Source: an uncultured Gemmatimonadota bacterium (GTDB lineage Bacteria; Gemmatimonadota; Gemmatimonadetes; Gemmatimonadales; GWC2-71-9). From it: a stretch of DNA of 23,323 nucleotides. The stretch spans positions 1 through 23,323 of the forward strand of contig CAMLLJ010000015.1 in the NCBI GenBank assembly GCA_946480845.1. The letters run 5' to 3'. The number at the start of each line of letters is the position of its first letter. Position 1 is the stretch's first letter. The notes beneath the pieces are model-generated. The model was given only the letters and a program-made list of their open reading frames with translations, had not been told where the DNA came from and ran no database searches. The translations under genes and the position numbers were made by a program. Of this stretch, positions 6,936-14,110 are shown one piece after another.

Positions 6936-7250
6936 ATCGCCCTCCCCAAGGGTGGAATGAGGAACGTACTGCACAACCCGGGCGGCACAGTGGCCGCGCC
7001 GTCTTCACCACTATGGGGCGCCGCCGCGGGTTCGTAAACCCCTGACGCCCCAGTCGGAGGAGTGACCGGGATCACCCGGCGTGGCGGGCCGCGCCGGCGG
7101 CCGGCGGCCACCCTCCTTGACGATGCAGCCCATCCCCCGGGTGCGCAATAGGCGGCCTGCCGGAACCGCGTTCCCCGGCGATATTATGCGGACGCAACCC
7201 CAGCCCAGCCCACGGCCCGCGCGCCGGGCCTCACGAGGAGTCTTCCGGCC
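6936..7250. other. Divergent intergenic region (315 bp)
   Basis: Gap between the minus-strand GlsB-like gene and the plus-strand coiled-coil gene. I see no convincing ORF here. A possible -10 box TATTAT lies at 7182-7187, but no good -35 stands at 17 bases, so it is weak. A T-rich TATTAT is unusual in this GC-rich area. The GAGGAG at 7235-7240 is the ribosome site of the coiled-coil gene. No inverted repeat with a convincing T tract was noticed. Confidence 0.5.
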
Positions 7251-7937
7251 ATGTCGCCCCGCATCCGTCAGGTCCCGCTGCTGCTCGCCCTGCTGGTTTC
7301 CGCCGCCGCGCCCGTCGCGGCGCAGGCCACCTGGCCCCCGCTCCCGGAGACCACGGCCGCCACCGTCGAGGCTCGGAGCCAGGACGTCCTCCGGCGTGAG
7401 CGGGAGGAAGCCGCCGTCACCGAGCAGGTCGCCGCCGACTCCGCCTCCCAGCTTCGCGGCGAAGTGAGCCGGGCCAGGGCCCGGATCCAGATCCACCGCT
7501 CCGAGCTGGAGACCCTCAAGCGGCGGCTGGAGCTGGCGAAGCGGGAGAAGCGGGAGACCGACCGGGCGGAGCTGGACGGCGCCCGGCGGCAGAAGGAGGC
7601 GGAGATCCGGATGCTCGACCGGATCCACCTGCTCCGCGAGGCGCAGTTCCGGGTCGCCGAGCAGCGCCGGGACGCCGCGCGGTCATGGCGTCGCGCCGTG
7701 GAGGCGGAGCAGACGCTCGAGGCCCGCAGTGCCACCCGCGCCGCCGGCCGCGCCGGCACCGACTCGCTCAGCCTGGCCGATGACCCCGAGGTGCGCCGCT
7801 CCGCGCGGCGGCTGCTCGAGCTCCGGCGGGACGCCCTGGGCGACCGGCGCGACCTGGCCGAGCGGGAGCGGGTGATGAGCCAGCGGGCGCTCGAGGCGCT
7901 CGACGCCCAGTCCGCCGTGCTGGCCGTGAAGCGCTGA
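7251..7937 (+). CDS. Exported coiled-coil protein of unknown function
   Basis: A 228-residue protein. The first 26 residues are a Sec signal peptide (IRQVPLLLALLVSAAAPVAAQA). From about residue 45 the mature protein is almost entirely helical, rich in Arg, Glu, Ala and Leu (for example RARIQIHRSELETLKRRLEL, AKREKRETDRAELDGARRQK), a long coiled coil broken by a short DSLSLADDPE segment near residue 175. Its two halves suggest an antiparallel or trimeric bundle. I do not recognise a family; OmpH-like or envelope-scaffold roles are only possibilities. The stop is six bases from the convergent membrane gene at 7944, so no terminator fits between them. Confidence 0.75.
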   Translation: MSPRIRQVPLLLALLVSAAAPVAAQATWPPLPETTAATVEARSQDVLRREREEAAVTEQVAADSASQLRGEVSRARARIQIHRSELETLKRRLELAKREKRETDRAELDGARRQKEAEIRMLDRIHLLREAQFRVAEQRRDAARSWRRAVEAEQTLEARSATRAAGRAGTDSLSLADDPEVRRSARRLLELRRDALGDRRDLAERERVMSQRALEALDAQSAVLAVKR

Positions 7938-7943
7938 CCGCGA

Positions 7944-8249
7944 TCAGAGCAGCGGCAGCACTGCCATCACGATGAGGAACAGCAGGGCGGCCCAACGCAG
8001 CACGTCGTAGACCTGCTCCATCCGCCCCGCGTGGCCGTTGCTGCGCAGCTTCCGGAGCTGCAGCGAGCTCCACCACGCCGCGAGCGCCGGCAGCGCGCTC
8101 GCGGCCACGCTGAGCCAGTAGCCGGTGCGGGGCGCCGTGAGCGCCACCTGGTCGGCCCAGCGCCATCCGAAGAGGGTGGCGATGCAGCTCACCGCGAGCA
8201 GCACGATGTGGCGCCGCGCCGGCTCGCGGGGGATGTTCAGCTCCTGCAC
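7944..8249 (-). CDS. Small membrane protein of unknown function
   Basis: A 101-residue protein. It has a cytosolic N-terminus with positive charges (PREPARRH), a first hydrophobic helix (HIVLLAVSCIATLFGW), a second (YWLSVAASALPALAAWW), a basic loop (SLQLRKLRSNGHAGR) and a last one (VLRWAALLFLIVMAVLPLL), so three membrane helices. I do not recognise the family. It is the last gene of the CPBP-DinB-VOC unit: the VOC stop is only 16 bases upstream. Confidence 0.62.
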   Translation of the reverse strand: MQELNIPREPARRHIVLLAVSCIATLFGWRWADQVALTAPRTGYWLSVAASALPALAAWWSSLQLRKLRSNGHAGRMEQVYDVLRWAALLFLIVMAVLPLL

Positions 8250-8265
8250 CGCGTCCTCCGGTCCG

Positions 8266-8655
8266 TCATGCCGCCGTCGGGTCGGCCTGCATCACGCCGA
8301 AGATGTTGCCTTCCGTGTCCTTCCCGTACCCCAGCCAGCCCACGCCGGCCACCGCCATCTTGGGCAGCGCCACCGTGCCGTTGAGCTTCTCCAGGGCCTG
8401 CATCGTGTCGTCCACCGAGCGGACGTCCACCGTGCAGACGAAGGCGTTCACCGCGGCGCCCTCGAGCGGGCCGCCGCCGCGCCGGCCCATGAGCCCGCCG
8501 TCGATGCCCGGCTCGCCGGCGGGGCCGGTCTGGATCAGCCAGTAGGGCCACGGCCCCTCCCATTTCGTGAACTGCCAGCCGAACAGCTCGCGATAGAACG
8601 CGATGGCGCGCTCGGGGTCCTCGGCGTGAATCTCGAAATGCACGACACGCGACAT
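8266..8655 (-). CDS. VOC (glyoxalase/bleomycin-resistance) family protein
   Basis: A 129-residue VOC protein of the COG3324 type. It begins HFEIHAEDPERAIAFYRELFGW, the typical strand and helix of the first beta-alpha-beta-beta-beta unit. The second unit ends in GYGKDTEGNIFGVMQAD, with the conserved Glu-Gly-Asn turn. Related proteins can act on toxic aldehydes, antibiotics or aromatics, but the substrate is unknown. It follows the DinB gene by 24 bases. The DinB-VOC pairing also recurs loosely elsewhere in this window. Confidence 0.86.
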   Translation of the reverse strand: MSRVVHFEIHAEDPERAIAFYRELFGWQFTKWEGPWPYWLIQTGPAGEPGIDGGLMGRRGGGPLEGAAVNAFVCTVDVRSVDDTMQALEKLNGTVALPKMAVAGVGWLGYGKDTEGNIFGVMQADPTAA

Positions 8656-8679
8656 CGGATGCCTCCAGGGATCGGCCGG

Positions 8680-9186
8680 TCAGGGCACGGGGATGCGGGG
8701 CGCGTCGCCGACCGGCGTGCGCGTCGCGGCGGGCGCGCCGCGGATGAAGGCGATGTAATCGGTCGGGGCCGGCGTCGAGCCGCCGGCGCGCACCAGCAGC
8801 GCGATCTGGCCCCGATGGTACGAGCCGTGGAGTGCCACGTGGAGGAGCATGTCGCCCACCGTCGAGTCGAACTCGAACCCGGCGCTGTTGGTGTAGTGGA
8901 CGCTCCGGGCCAGCGCGGCGTCGTCGAGCCCGTCGAGGAGCCGCTCGTAGCTGGCGCAGACCCGCCGCGCCAGCGCGGCGCATTCGTCGAGCGTGAGCTC
9001 GGGCCAGACGGCGATCTCCGGGCGGCGGCCCTCGATGCGCGAGAGCCAGACCAGCTCGGAGCCCAGGATGTGCGCCAGGAGCTCGTGGGCCTGCAGCACG
9101 TCGTCCCCGCCCTCGCGCAGGCTCTGCAGTACGTGCTCGTCCGCCCAGGCGAGGTGGGCGAAGAGCTTCTCGAGGTAATCGATCAT
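8680..9186 (-). CDS. DinB-fold family protein (third copy)
   Basis: A 168-residue DinB/YfiT-like helical-bundle protein. Helix 1 begins MIDYLEKLFAHLAWAD and matches the family start. LLAHILGSELVW holds His39, and LHGSYHRGQI holds His120 and His124, giving the expected triad. The Pro-rich tail (APRIPVP) is typical of this lineage's members. Its start overlaps the stop of the CPBP protease (ATGA). Function is unknown, most likely a thiol-transferase-like or damage-inducible enzyme. Confidence 0.88.
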   Translation of the reverse strand: MIDYLEKLFAHLAWADEHVLQSLREGGDDVLQAHELLAHILGSELVWLSRIEGRRPEIAVWPELTLDECAALARRVCASYERLLDGLDDAALARSVHYTNSAGFEFDSTVGDMLLHVALHGSYHRGQIALLVRAGGSTPAPTDYIAFIRGAPAATRTPVGDAPRIPVP

Positions 9187-9878
9187 GTCACGCCCTCGAT
9201 CGGATAGCCGAGTTGGTGGCCGAGCCGCCCGTAGGCGAGCCCGGCGATGAGGTCATACAGGAAATGGACGGCGACGGGGAGCAGCAGCGAGCCGCTCACC
9301 GCCACCAGCCCGTGCAGCAGCAGTGCGACGCCGGTCACGATGCCGGCGCTCTTCCACCCCTGCACCAGGTGGCTGAACCCGAAGACGGCGGCCGCGATCA
9401 GCGCGCCCGCCCACACGCTCCCCGTGAGGCCGGCGAGGAGCATGAACATCACGCCGCGGTAGGTCACCTCCTCGCTCACCGCCGCGGCCAGCGACACGCC
9501 GGTCCAGAGCGCGCGCTCGGTGCCGTCCCTCGGCATGAAGAGGTGCACGTTCCGCTCCCGCTGCTCGACCGAGCGGCGCCAGTGCGGCGCCATGAGCCAG
9601 AGCCCGGCGGCGAGCAGGAGCGCCGCTCCGGCGGCGGCCGGCCACGCGATCGGCGCCGGCGCCAGCACCGGCAGCTCCTCGAGCCAGGCCACCAGGAGCG
9701 ACAGGCCGAGGAAGAGGAGCAGCTGCACCTGCACGGCGATGAAATGCCGGCGGCGCGCCGGGCTGGGCCCATCCTGCAGCTGCTTCCGCGAGCGCCAGAC
9801 CGCCCACGGGATGACCAGGCAGAAGAAGGCGAGGTGGAACCATCCCATCGCCCCCGGCGGGTCGAACGGCCCGTTCAC
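9183..9878 (-). CDS. CPBP-family intramembrane metalloprotease
   Basis: A 231-residue multispanning protein of the CPBP/CAAX type II (Abi) family. The catalytic motif SEEVTYRG has Glu136, Glu137 and Arg141; His170 is in the following GFSHLVQG segment and His205 in VHFLYD. Together these form the expected zinc-site residues. About six to eight hydrophobic stretches are visible. Eukaryotic homologues cleave prenylated proteins; bacterial ones are often linked to self-immunity or envelope functions, and the substrate is unknown. The GTG start overlaps the stop of the 77-residue gene by 4 bases (GTGA). An alternative Met at residue 11 is possible. Confidence 0.9.
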   Translation of the reverse strand: MNGPFDPPGAMGWFHLAFFCLVIPWAVWRSRKQLQDGPSPARRRHFIAVQVQLLLFLGLSLLVAWLEELPVLAPAPIAWPAAAGAALLLAAGLWLMAPHWRRSVEQRERNVHLFMPRDGTERALWTGVSLAAAVSEEVTYRGVMFMLLAGLTGSVWAGALIAAAVFGFSHLVQGWKSAGIVTGVALLLHGLVAVSGSLLLPVAVHFLYDLIAGLAYGRLGHQLGYPIEGVT

Positions 9879-10108
9879 GCCGGGAGGCCCAGCCGCTCGG
9901 CAGCCATCGATTCGGCGGCCTCGAGCGATTCGGCGTACGCCTCCTCGCCCTCGAAGCGCCAGAACGGGTCGGAGAGGCCGCCGATGCCGGTGACCTGCGT
10001 ATCATCCCACCGCTCGAAGTCCACTTGGAACCGGCCGTCGGGGTGCCGGAGGATGACGGCGCGACGCTGTCCGTCCTCCGCGGTCACTGTCTTCCTGAAG
10101 TCGGCCAT
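9875..10108 (-). CDS. Small protein of unknown function (77 residues)
   Basis: A cytosolic acidic protein. The N-terminal half (RKTVTAEDGQRRAVILRHPDG) reads like a small beta-sheet domain. The C-terminal half (ESLEAAESMAAERLGL) is a short amphipathic helix. I know no family name. It has a GGGGAAGG-type ribosome site and opens a four-base-overlapping unit with the CPBP protease, so translation of the two is probably coupled. Confidence 0.66.
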   Translation of the reverse strand: MADFRKTVTAEDGQRRAVILRHPDGRFQVDFERWDDTQVTGIGGLSDPFWRFEGEEAYAESLEAAESMAAERLGLPA

Positions 10109-10174
10109 TGCCTTCCCCTTACGGCGCGGTCGCCGCGGCGATAAGGTTCGCGGGTCCTGAATCCGGAGCGTCCT

Positions 10175-10432
10175 GTGGATCTGCTGACCTGGCTGATTGT
10201 CGGGCTGATTGCCGGCGTGCTCGCGAGCTTCGTGATGGGCGGCGTCGGCTACGGGATCGTGGGTGACATCATCGTGGGCATCGTCGGCGCGGTGCTCGGC
10301 GGCTACCTCTTCCGCGCGCTGGACGTGGCGGCGCCGTTCCGGGGCCTGGCGGGGACGATCTTCGTGGCGTTCATCGGAGCGCTGGTCCTGCTCCTGATCC
10401 TCCGAGCCATCCGGCGACCCCGGGGCCCCTGA
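10175..10432 (+). CDS. GlsB/YeaQ/YmgE-family stress-response membrane protein (second copy)
   Basis: An 85-residue membrane protein starting at GTG. It has a Gly-rich first helix (LTWLIVGLIAGVLASFVMGG), a Gly-repeat second helix (GIVGDIIVGIVGAVLGGYLF) and a third (LAGTIFVAFIGALVLLLILRA) with a basic tail. It is a diverged homologue of the gene at 6681: the YeaQ-type KDPGG loop is replaced by GGVGYGIVGD. Transcribed away from the CPBP operon, with a strong hairpin at its end. Confidence 0.86.
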   Translation: MDLLTWLIVGLIAGVLASFVMGGVGYGIVGDIIVGIVGAVLGGYLFRALDVAAPFRGLAGTIFVAFIGALVLLLILRAIRRPRGP

Positions 10433-10455
10433 GCCCTCCCGACTAACAATGCAGC

Positions 10456-10489
10456 ACAAAGGCGCCGCGCGGAAGCGCGGCGCCTTTGT
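10456..10489. terminator. Bidirectional 15-bp hairpin terminator, GNRA loop
   Basis: 10456-10470 pairs perfectly with 10475-10489 around a GGAA (GNRA) loop. The base of the stem carries the AAA/TTT steps that look like a T tract at the end of either transcript. It lies between the convergent GlsB-like gene (stop 10432) and the lipoprotein gene (stop 10515). Confidence 0.88.
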
Positions 10490-10514
10490 CGTGTGCCTCG
10501 TGGACCCGGCGGGG

Positions 10515-11168
10515 TCAGTCGTCGGAGAAGAGCACCCGGCCCTGCACGCTCCGCGTGGGCGGGACCACGGCGAGCTGCTCCGCATCGGCGGGATACCCGG
10601 CCGCACCGTGCTTGAGCACCACCAGCCGCATGCCCGCCCGCGCCGTCGTCATCGGGGCCACCAGGTCGCGCCACCCTTCCGTGCGCGCGTCGGTGGCGAT
10701 CATCGGCGTCCGCCCGAGCAGCAGCCGCGAGTTGAGCCGGTATCCCTTCCCCGTCCCTTCGAAGACCAGCAGCAGGCAGCCGCGGCTGCCGCAGTAGCGG
10801 CGGCTCCGCATCAGCACCAGCGCGTCCTGGTGCCGGTCGCCGTTCAGGTCGATGAGCTCGGTGACGTGCTCCGCACTCGCGCCGCGCGCGTGCTCCAGCG
10901 CGAGGAAGCGGTCCATCGCCTCGGCCAGCGTGCCGCCGTGCACGTTCGCACGGGTTGCCGCCGGCGTCGCCGGAGCTGCCGCGACGGGCGATGCCGGGGT
11001 CGGCGCGGGACCGCGCCGGACCGGCGCGGACTCCGGGCTCTCGCGTTCTGCGGCAGCCGGCGTGCCCTGAGCGGACCGTGGTGCCGGCGGCGCCGCGGCC
11101 GGCGTGCCGGCACATGCACTGCAAAGAATGGCAGAGCCCAGGATGAACGACTTGCTGCGGAACCACAT
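10515..11168 (-). CDS. FG-GAP-like lipoprotein of unknown function
   Basis: A 217-residue lipoprotein from the ATG at 11168. The signal ends in LCSAC (Cys19; Cys at -3 is atypical, so the lipobox is imperfect). Residues about 20-95 are low complexity, Ala/Pro-rich. The C-terminal part contains LIDLNGDRHQDALVLMRS, an FG-GAP/VCBS-like calcium-type loop, followed by YCGSRGCLLLVFEG, a Cys-Gly-Ser-Arg-Gly-Cys pair that could form a disulfide. The rest is beta-rich. I cannot give a named function. A GGGAGG ribosome site supports the chosen start. Transcribed from the gap at 11169-11297, or read through from the upstream serine hydrolase. Confidence 0.78.
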   Translation of the reverse strand: MWFRSKSFILGSAILCSACAGTPAAAPPAPRSAQGTPAAAERESPESAPVRRGPAPTPASPVAAAPATPAATRANVHGGTLAEAMDRFLALEHARGASAEHVTELIDLNGDRHQDALVLMRSRRYCGSRGCLLLVFEGTGKGYRLNSRLLLGRTPMIATDARTEGWRDLVAPMTTARAGMRLVVLKHGAAGYPADAEQLAVVPPTRSVQGRVLFSDD

Positions 11169-11297
11169 GCGATGCCTCCCGGCGCGAGTCCCCGGGCCGG
11201 CGGCGATGCAGCCTCGTGCGGCTTCGCCGGGCCGGACTGGAGCGGTCACGCTTCGGATGGCATGGGTCGGGCCAGAGCGCCGGAATGGCGCGGAGGG

Positions 11298-12419
11298 TCA
11301 GCGCGCGGCGGCCGGCACCGGTGCCGCTGCGAACGCCGCGGCGATGGACCGCGCGATGCCGATGAACGGCTGGTCGCTGTTGGCGAGCATCGCCAACACC
11401 AGTTGCTCGTCGGGATACAGGATCAGGTAGGCGGTGCCGCCGGTGGAGCCGCCGCTGTGCGAGATCCGCCGCCGGCCGGCCGAATCGCGGCTCACGGCCC
11501 AGCCGATGCCGTAGCCGGTTTCCTTTCCGTCACGCGTGCGCTGCGAGGTGGTGAGGAGCGCGAAGGTCGCGGGCTCGAGCAGCGAGCCCGCGAGCATCGC
11601 CTGGCCGAAGGCCGCGAGGTCCTCGGTGGTGGAGAGGAACCCGCCGCCCGCCCACTTGTAGCTCTGGTCCACGTAAGGCGCGTTGACGAGCGAGTCACGC
11701 GCGCCGGTGTACCAGCGGGCGCGGAAGGCGATGATGCTGTCGGGATGGTCGGGAACGATCTGCCGGAGCCCGAGGGGGAGGAACACCCTCGCGCGCATGA
11801 AGTCGAGGTACCTCTCGCCCGAGGCGCCCTCGATCACCGCGCTCAGCAGGTTCCAGCCGTAGGAGGAGTACAGGTACCGGGTGCCGGGCTCGAACTCGAG
11901 CGAGTCGTCCTCGAAGATGGCGAGGCCGTCCGTCACGGTGGCGTAGCGGCGCATGCTGAGGAACTCGTCGCCGCGGTAGTGGCGGACCCCGGCGGTGTGG
12001 CCGCCGAGCTGGCGTGCGGTGATGGGCCAGCGCTTCGCCGGGAAGCCCGGCACGTAGTGCTGCACCGGGGCGTCGAGGTCGAGCCGCCCTGCCTCGATCA
12101 GCAGCCCGAGCCCGGCGGCGGTGAGCGACTTGGACACGCTCCCGATGCGGAAGCGGGTGAGCGGGGTGACCCGCACCCGCTGCTCCAGGTCGGCGAAGCC
12201 GAGTCCCTCGCTCCAGATCCGCCGGCCAGCGCGGAGCACCGTGATGGAGACGCCGGGCACGCCCGCCTTCGCCATCGAGTCCACGATCCGCGCGCGGGCC
12301 GCCGCGATGGCCGAGTCTCCCGCCGCGGCCGGCGGGCCCTGTGCCGCGAGCGGTCCGCCCAGCGAGACCGCGGCCATCAGCACCGCCCACCCTGCCCCCG
12401 CCACGGCCCGCCGCCTCAC
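11298..12419 (-). CDS. LACTB-like serine hydrolase (class C beta-lactamase fold), exported
   Basis: A 373-residue protein of the beta-lactamase/transpeptidase superfamily. I chose the GTG at 12419, four bases after the upstream stop; it gives a clean Sec signal peptide (VRRRAVAGAGWAVL to LAAQ, about residue 27). The longer frame to 12512 overlaps the previous gene. Catalytic SxxK is S94-V-S-K97. The second motif region YLYSSYGWN has Tyr184 with Ser where many relatives have Asn. HSGG is at 321-324. HTAGVRHYRGDEF and FEPGTRYLYSSYG closely resemble LACTB, the mitochondrial homologue of these enzymes. It is probably a peptidase or esterase in the envelope rather than a resistance enzyme. Last gene of a five-gene operon. 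Confidence 0.9.
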   Translation of the reverse strand: MRRRAVAGAGWAVLMAAVSLGGPLAAQGPPAAAGDSAIAAARARIVDSMAKAGVPGVSITVLRAGRRIWSEGLGFADLEQRVRVTPLTRFRIGSVSKSLTAAGLGLLIEAGRLDLDAPVQHYVPGFPAKRWPITARQLGGHTAGVRHYRGDEFLSMRRYATVTDGLAIFEDDSLEFEPGTRYLYSSYGWNLLSAVIEGASGERYLDFMRARVFLPLGLRQIVPDHPDSIIAFRARWYTGARDSLVNAPYVDQSYKWAGGGFLSTTEDLAAFGQAMLAGSLLEPATFALLTTSQRTRDGKETGYGIGWAVSRDSAGRRRISHSGGSTGGTAYLILYPDEQLVLAMLANSDQPFIGIARSIAAAFAAAPVPAAAR

Positions 12420-12423
12420 GGTC

Positions 12424-12684
12424 TCAGAATTCCGGCCCCTCGGTGCCGGACCCGGGGCGATCGACTCCCCGCGAGCCGCCCGCCGGGAGCGACTGCTCGA
12501 GCAGGCGGGCATAATCCGGAGACTCCGACTCCCACTCGGTCCGGGGACAGGAGACGACGCGGGTTTCCCAGGCGGAGGCGACCAGCAGGGCCACGTGGGT
12601 CAGCTCCTCGCTCCCGCGCACGTGGGCACGCTGGGTGAAGGTCCAGCTGACGCCGTTCGCGTCGGTGAATTCGCGCTCCCTCAT
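12424..12684 (-). CDS. Small hypothetical protein (86 residues)
   Basis: Opens MREREFTDANGVSWTFTQRA, a beta-hairpin-like motif with two Trp-containing strands, then REEL-like acidic stretches, and ends in a Gly/Ser/Pro-rich disordered tail. I do not recognise a family. It sits between VOC (start overlap at 12681-12684) and the LACTB-like gene (stop 12424, GTG at 12419), so it is probably translated. Its mixed composition and its position suggest a cytosolic accessory protein, but this is weak. Confidence 0.62.
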   Translation of the reverse strand: MREREFTDANGVSWTFTQRAHVRGSEELTHVALLVASAWETRVVSCPRTEWESESPDYARLLEQSLPAGGSRGVDRPGSGTEGPEF

Positions 12685-13073
12685 TCCTGCCCGGGCAGGC
12701 GGAACGCCGGGTTCTCGATGATGCCGAGAATGTTCCCGAAGGGGTCGCGCACGGCGCCGATCCGGATGCCGCCGCCGACGTCGGCGATCGCTTCATGGCC
12801 GCTGGCTCCGAGGCCGAGCAGGCGCTCGTACGCGGCGTCCGCGTCCGCCACGCCCCAGTACGCGAGCCCGCCCGACTCCGGGCGGTCGGAGGCCGCTCCC
12901 TCCTCGGGGACGATGCCCAGCTCGTAGCCGCCGACGTTGAACCCGACGTAGAACGGCTCGTCGAAGTAGGGGCCGAAGCCGAGGACGCGCCCGTACCACT
13001 CCTTCGCGGCGGTGAGGTCGGCGGCGGAGTACTTGGCGGTACGGAGCCCGAGAAACGCAGTCGTGTCGGTCAT
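12681..13073 (-). CDS. VOC (glyoxalase-like) family protein
   Basis: A 130-residue single-domain VOC protein. It has TAAKEWYGRVLGFGPYFDEPFYVGF in the first half, and a DPFGNILGIIENP finish in the second. The first-unit metal residues are not obvious, so catalytic competence is unproven. Its ATG at 13073 overlaps the stop of the PspC gene, and its stop overlaps the 86-residue gene's start. A second VOC protein, at 8266, is only distantly similar. Confidence 0.85.
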   Translation of the reverse strand: MTDTTAFLGLRTAKYSAADLTAAKEWYGRVLGFGPYFDEPFYVGFNVGGYELGIVPEEGAASDRPESGGLAYWGVADADAAYERLLGLGASGHEAIADVGGGIRIGAVRDPFGNILGIIENPAFRLPGQE

Positions 13074-13282
13074 GTGTCGGCGCCTCGACCCTCCTCGGGC
13101 ACCACCAGCCAGAGGATCGCATAGACGAGAATGCCGGGGAAGGCGGCCGAGACGATCGAGAGCACGACGTAGAGGACCCGGAACAGCGCCGGGTCCTGGC
13201 CGAAGTACTCCGCGAGGCCGCCGACGACGCCGGCGATCATCCGCTCGTCGCGGGAGCGGCGGAGCTGCTTCCCGGGACTCAC
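13070..13282 (-). CDS. PspC-domain membrane protein
   Basis: A 70-residue PspC domain. It opens with basic residues (LRRSRDERMIAGVVGGLAEYFG) and then a membrane helix (FRVLYVVLSIVSAAFPGILVYAILWLVVPEE). PspC is an inner-membrane stress sensor in other bacteria; here it is a solo-domain protein with no PspA gene nearby. I use GTG at 13282 because it overlaps the upstream gene's stop as GTGA, like the neighbours. The longer Met start at 13312 lies inside the upstream gene. Confidence 0.85.
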   Translation of the reverse strand: MSPGKQLRRSRDERMIAGVVGGLAEYFGQDPALFRVLYVVLSIVSAAFPGILVYAILWLVVPEEGRGADT

Positions 13283-13788
13283 CGGGCGGCCGCCGGGTTG
13301 GCGGCCTTCCATGCCTGGGCGAGCTCGTCGAGCATCGCGTCGGCCACGCGGTCCACCTCGCCACCCACTTCGGCGGCGCGCACCACCCGGAGCCGCACCG
13401 GCGCGTCCCAGGTCGTGGCGAAGAGCCGGGTGTCGGGGGTACGGTCGATGGTGACCGGCTGCATCACTTCCACCTCGACGTGCGCGGCGTACCAGTCGCG
13501 CGCGTCGTTGGTCGCGGCAAAGGCGTTCACGTACAGCACGCCCGCCGCGGAATCGCGGGCGCCCGCCGGCACCACCTGGATGCCGAGCCGCTTGACGGCG
13601 GCCTCGGCGCGGAGGCGGAGGCCGGCGGTGTCCACGCCGGCGGCGATGGTTTCCGGCGAGGTGTGCTCGACGAGGACGGTGACGGCGCGGAGGCCGCCGA
13701 GCGCCGCGGAGCCTGCGGCCTGGGCATGGAGCGATGGCGCGGCGGCGAGACAGCCGGCCGCGATGAGGGCAGTGCGAAGGGGTGCCAC
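13279..13788 (-). CDS. Exported protein of unknown function
   Basis: A 169-residue protein with a Sec signal (VAPLRTALIAAGCLAAAPSLHA-Q). The mature part alternates strands and helices: LRAVTVLVEHTSPETIAAGVDTAGLRLRAEAAVKRLGI, later VLYVNAFAA, DWYAAHVEVEVMQPVTI and ATTWDAPVRLRVVR, ending in a long amphipathic helix. I know no family. The GTG at 13788 is supported by GGAGG five bases before it; the frame remains open to 14175 but overlaps other genes there. First gene of the five-gene operon down to the LACTB-like enzyme. Confidence 0.75.
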   Translation of the reverse strand: MAPLRTALIAAGCLAAAPSLHAQAAGSAALGGLRAVTVLVEHTSPETIAAGVDTAGLRLRAEAAVKRLGIQVVPAGARDSAAGVLYVNAFAATNDARDWYAAHVEVEVMQPVTIDRTPDTRLFATTWDAPVRLRVVRAAEVGGEVDRVADAMLDELAQAWKAANPAAAR

Positions 13789-13868
13789 AGCAACCTCCGG
13801 GAAAGGGTGCCTGCGGAGGTAATGTGGGCCGCCCCGGGCTCCCGCGCCATGCGGCCCGGGGCGTGGTC

Positions 13869-14051
13869 CTAGAATTCCCGCTTCTTCATGTCGTTGAAGA
13901 AGGCGCGCAGCTCCTTGTCGTCCTCCGCCTCGGGCGGCTTGCGCCGGAGCGTGTCGTCGTACTTCAACGCCTTTTCCGCCTTGGGCTTGGCCTCCTTGGC
14001 GGCGTTCTTCCGTGCCAGAGCGGCGAGCCGCTCGTCTTCGCGCTTCGACAT
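13869..14051 (-). CDS. Small, highly charged protein (60 residues)
   Basis: A cytosolic protein rich in Lys, Glu, Ala and Asp. It begins MSKREDERLAALARKNAAKE and ends AFFNDMKKREF. No membrane segment or recognised domain is visible. Its charged, low-complexity first half may be disordered. A GGAGG site stands six bases before the ATG. It is the last of three tiny minus-strand genes after the metallothionein-like protein. Confidence 0.6.
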   Translation of the reverse strand: MSKREDERLAALARKNAAKEAKPKAEKALKYDDTLRRKPPEAEDDKELRAFFNDMKKREF

Positions 14052-14110
14052 CCTGCCTCCGTGTGATCGAGCGAGGGGGAGGCCCGGCGCCGTGCCGGGC
14101 CGCCGGGGCC

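Noticed and set aside
5068..7011. Long minus-strand frame continuing past the ATL start through TspO, the lipoprotein and dodecin.
   Set aside because: Only the last part (5068-5397) matches a real family; upstream parts overlap confident genes on both strands.
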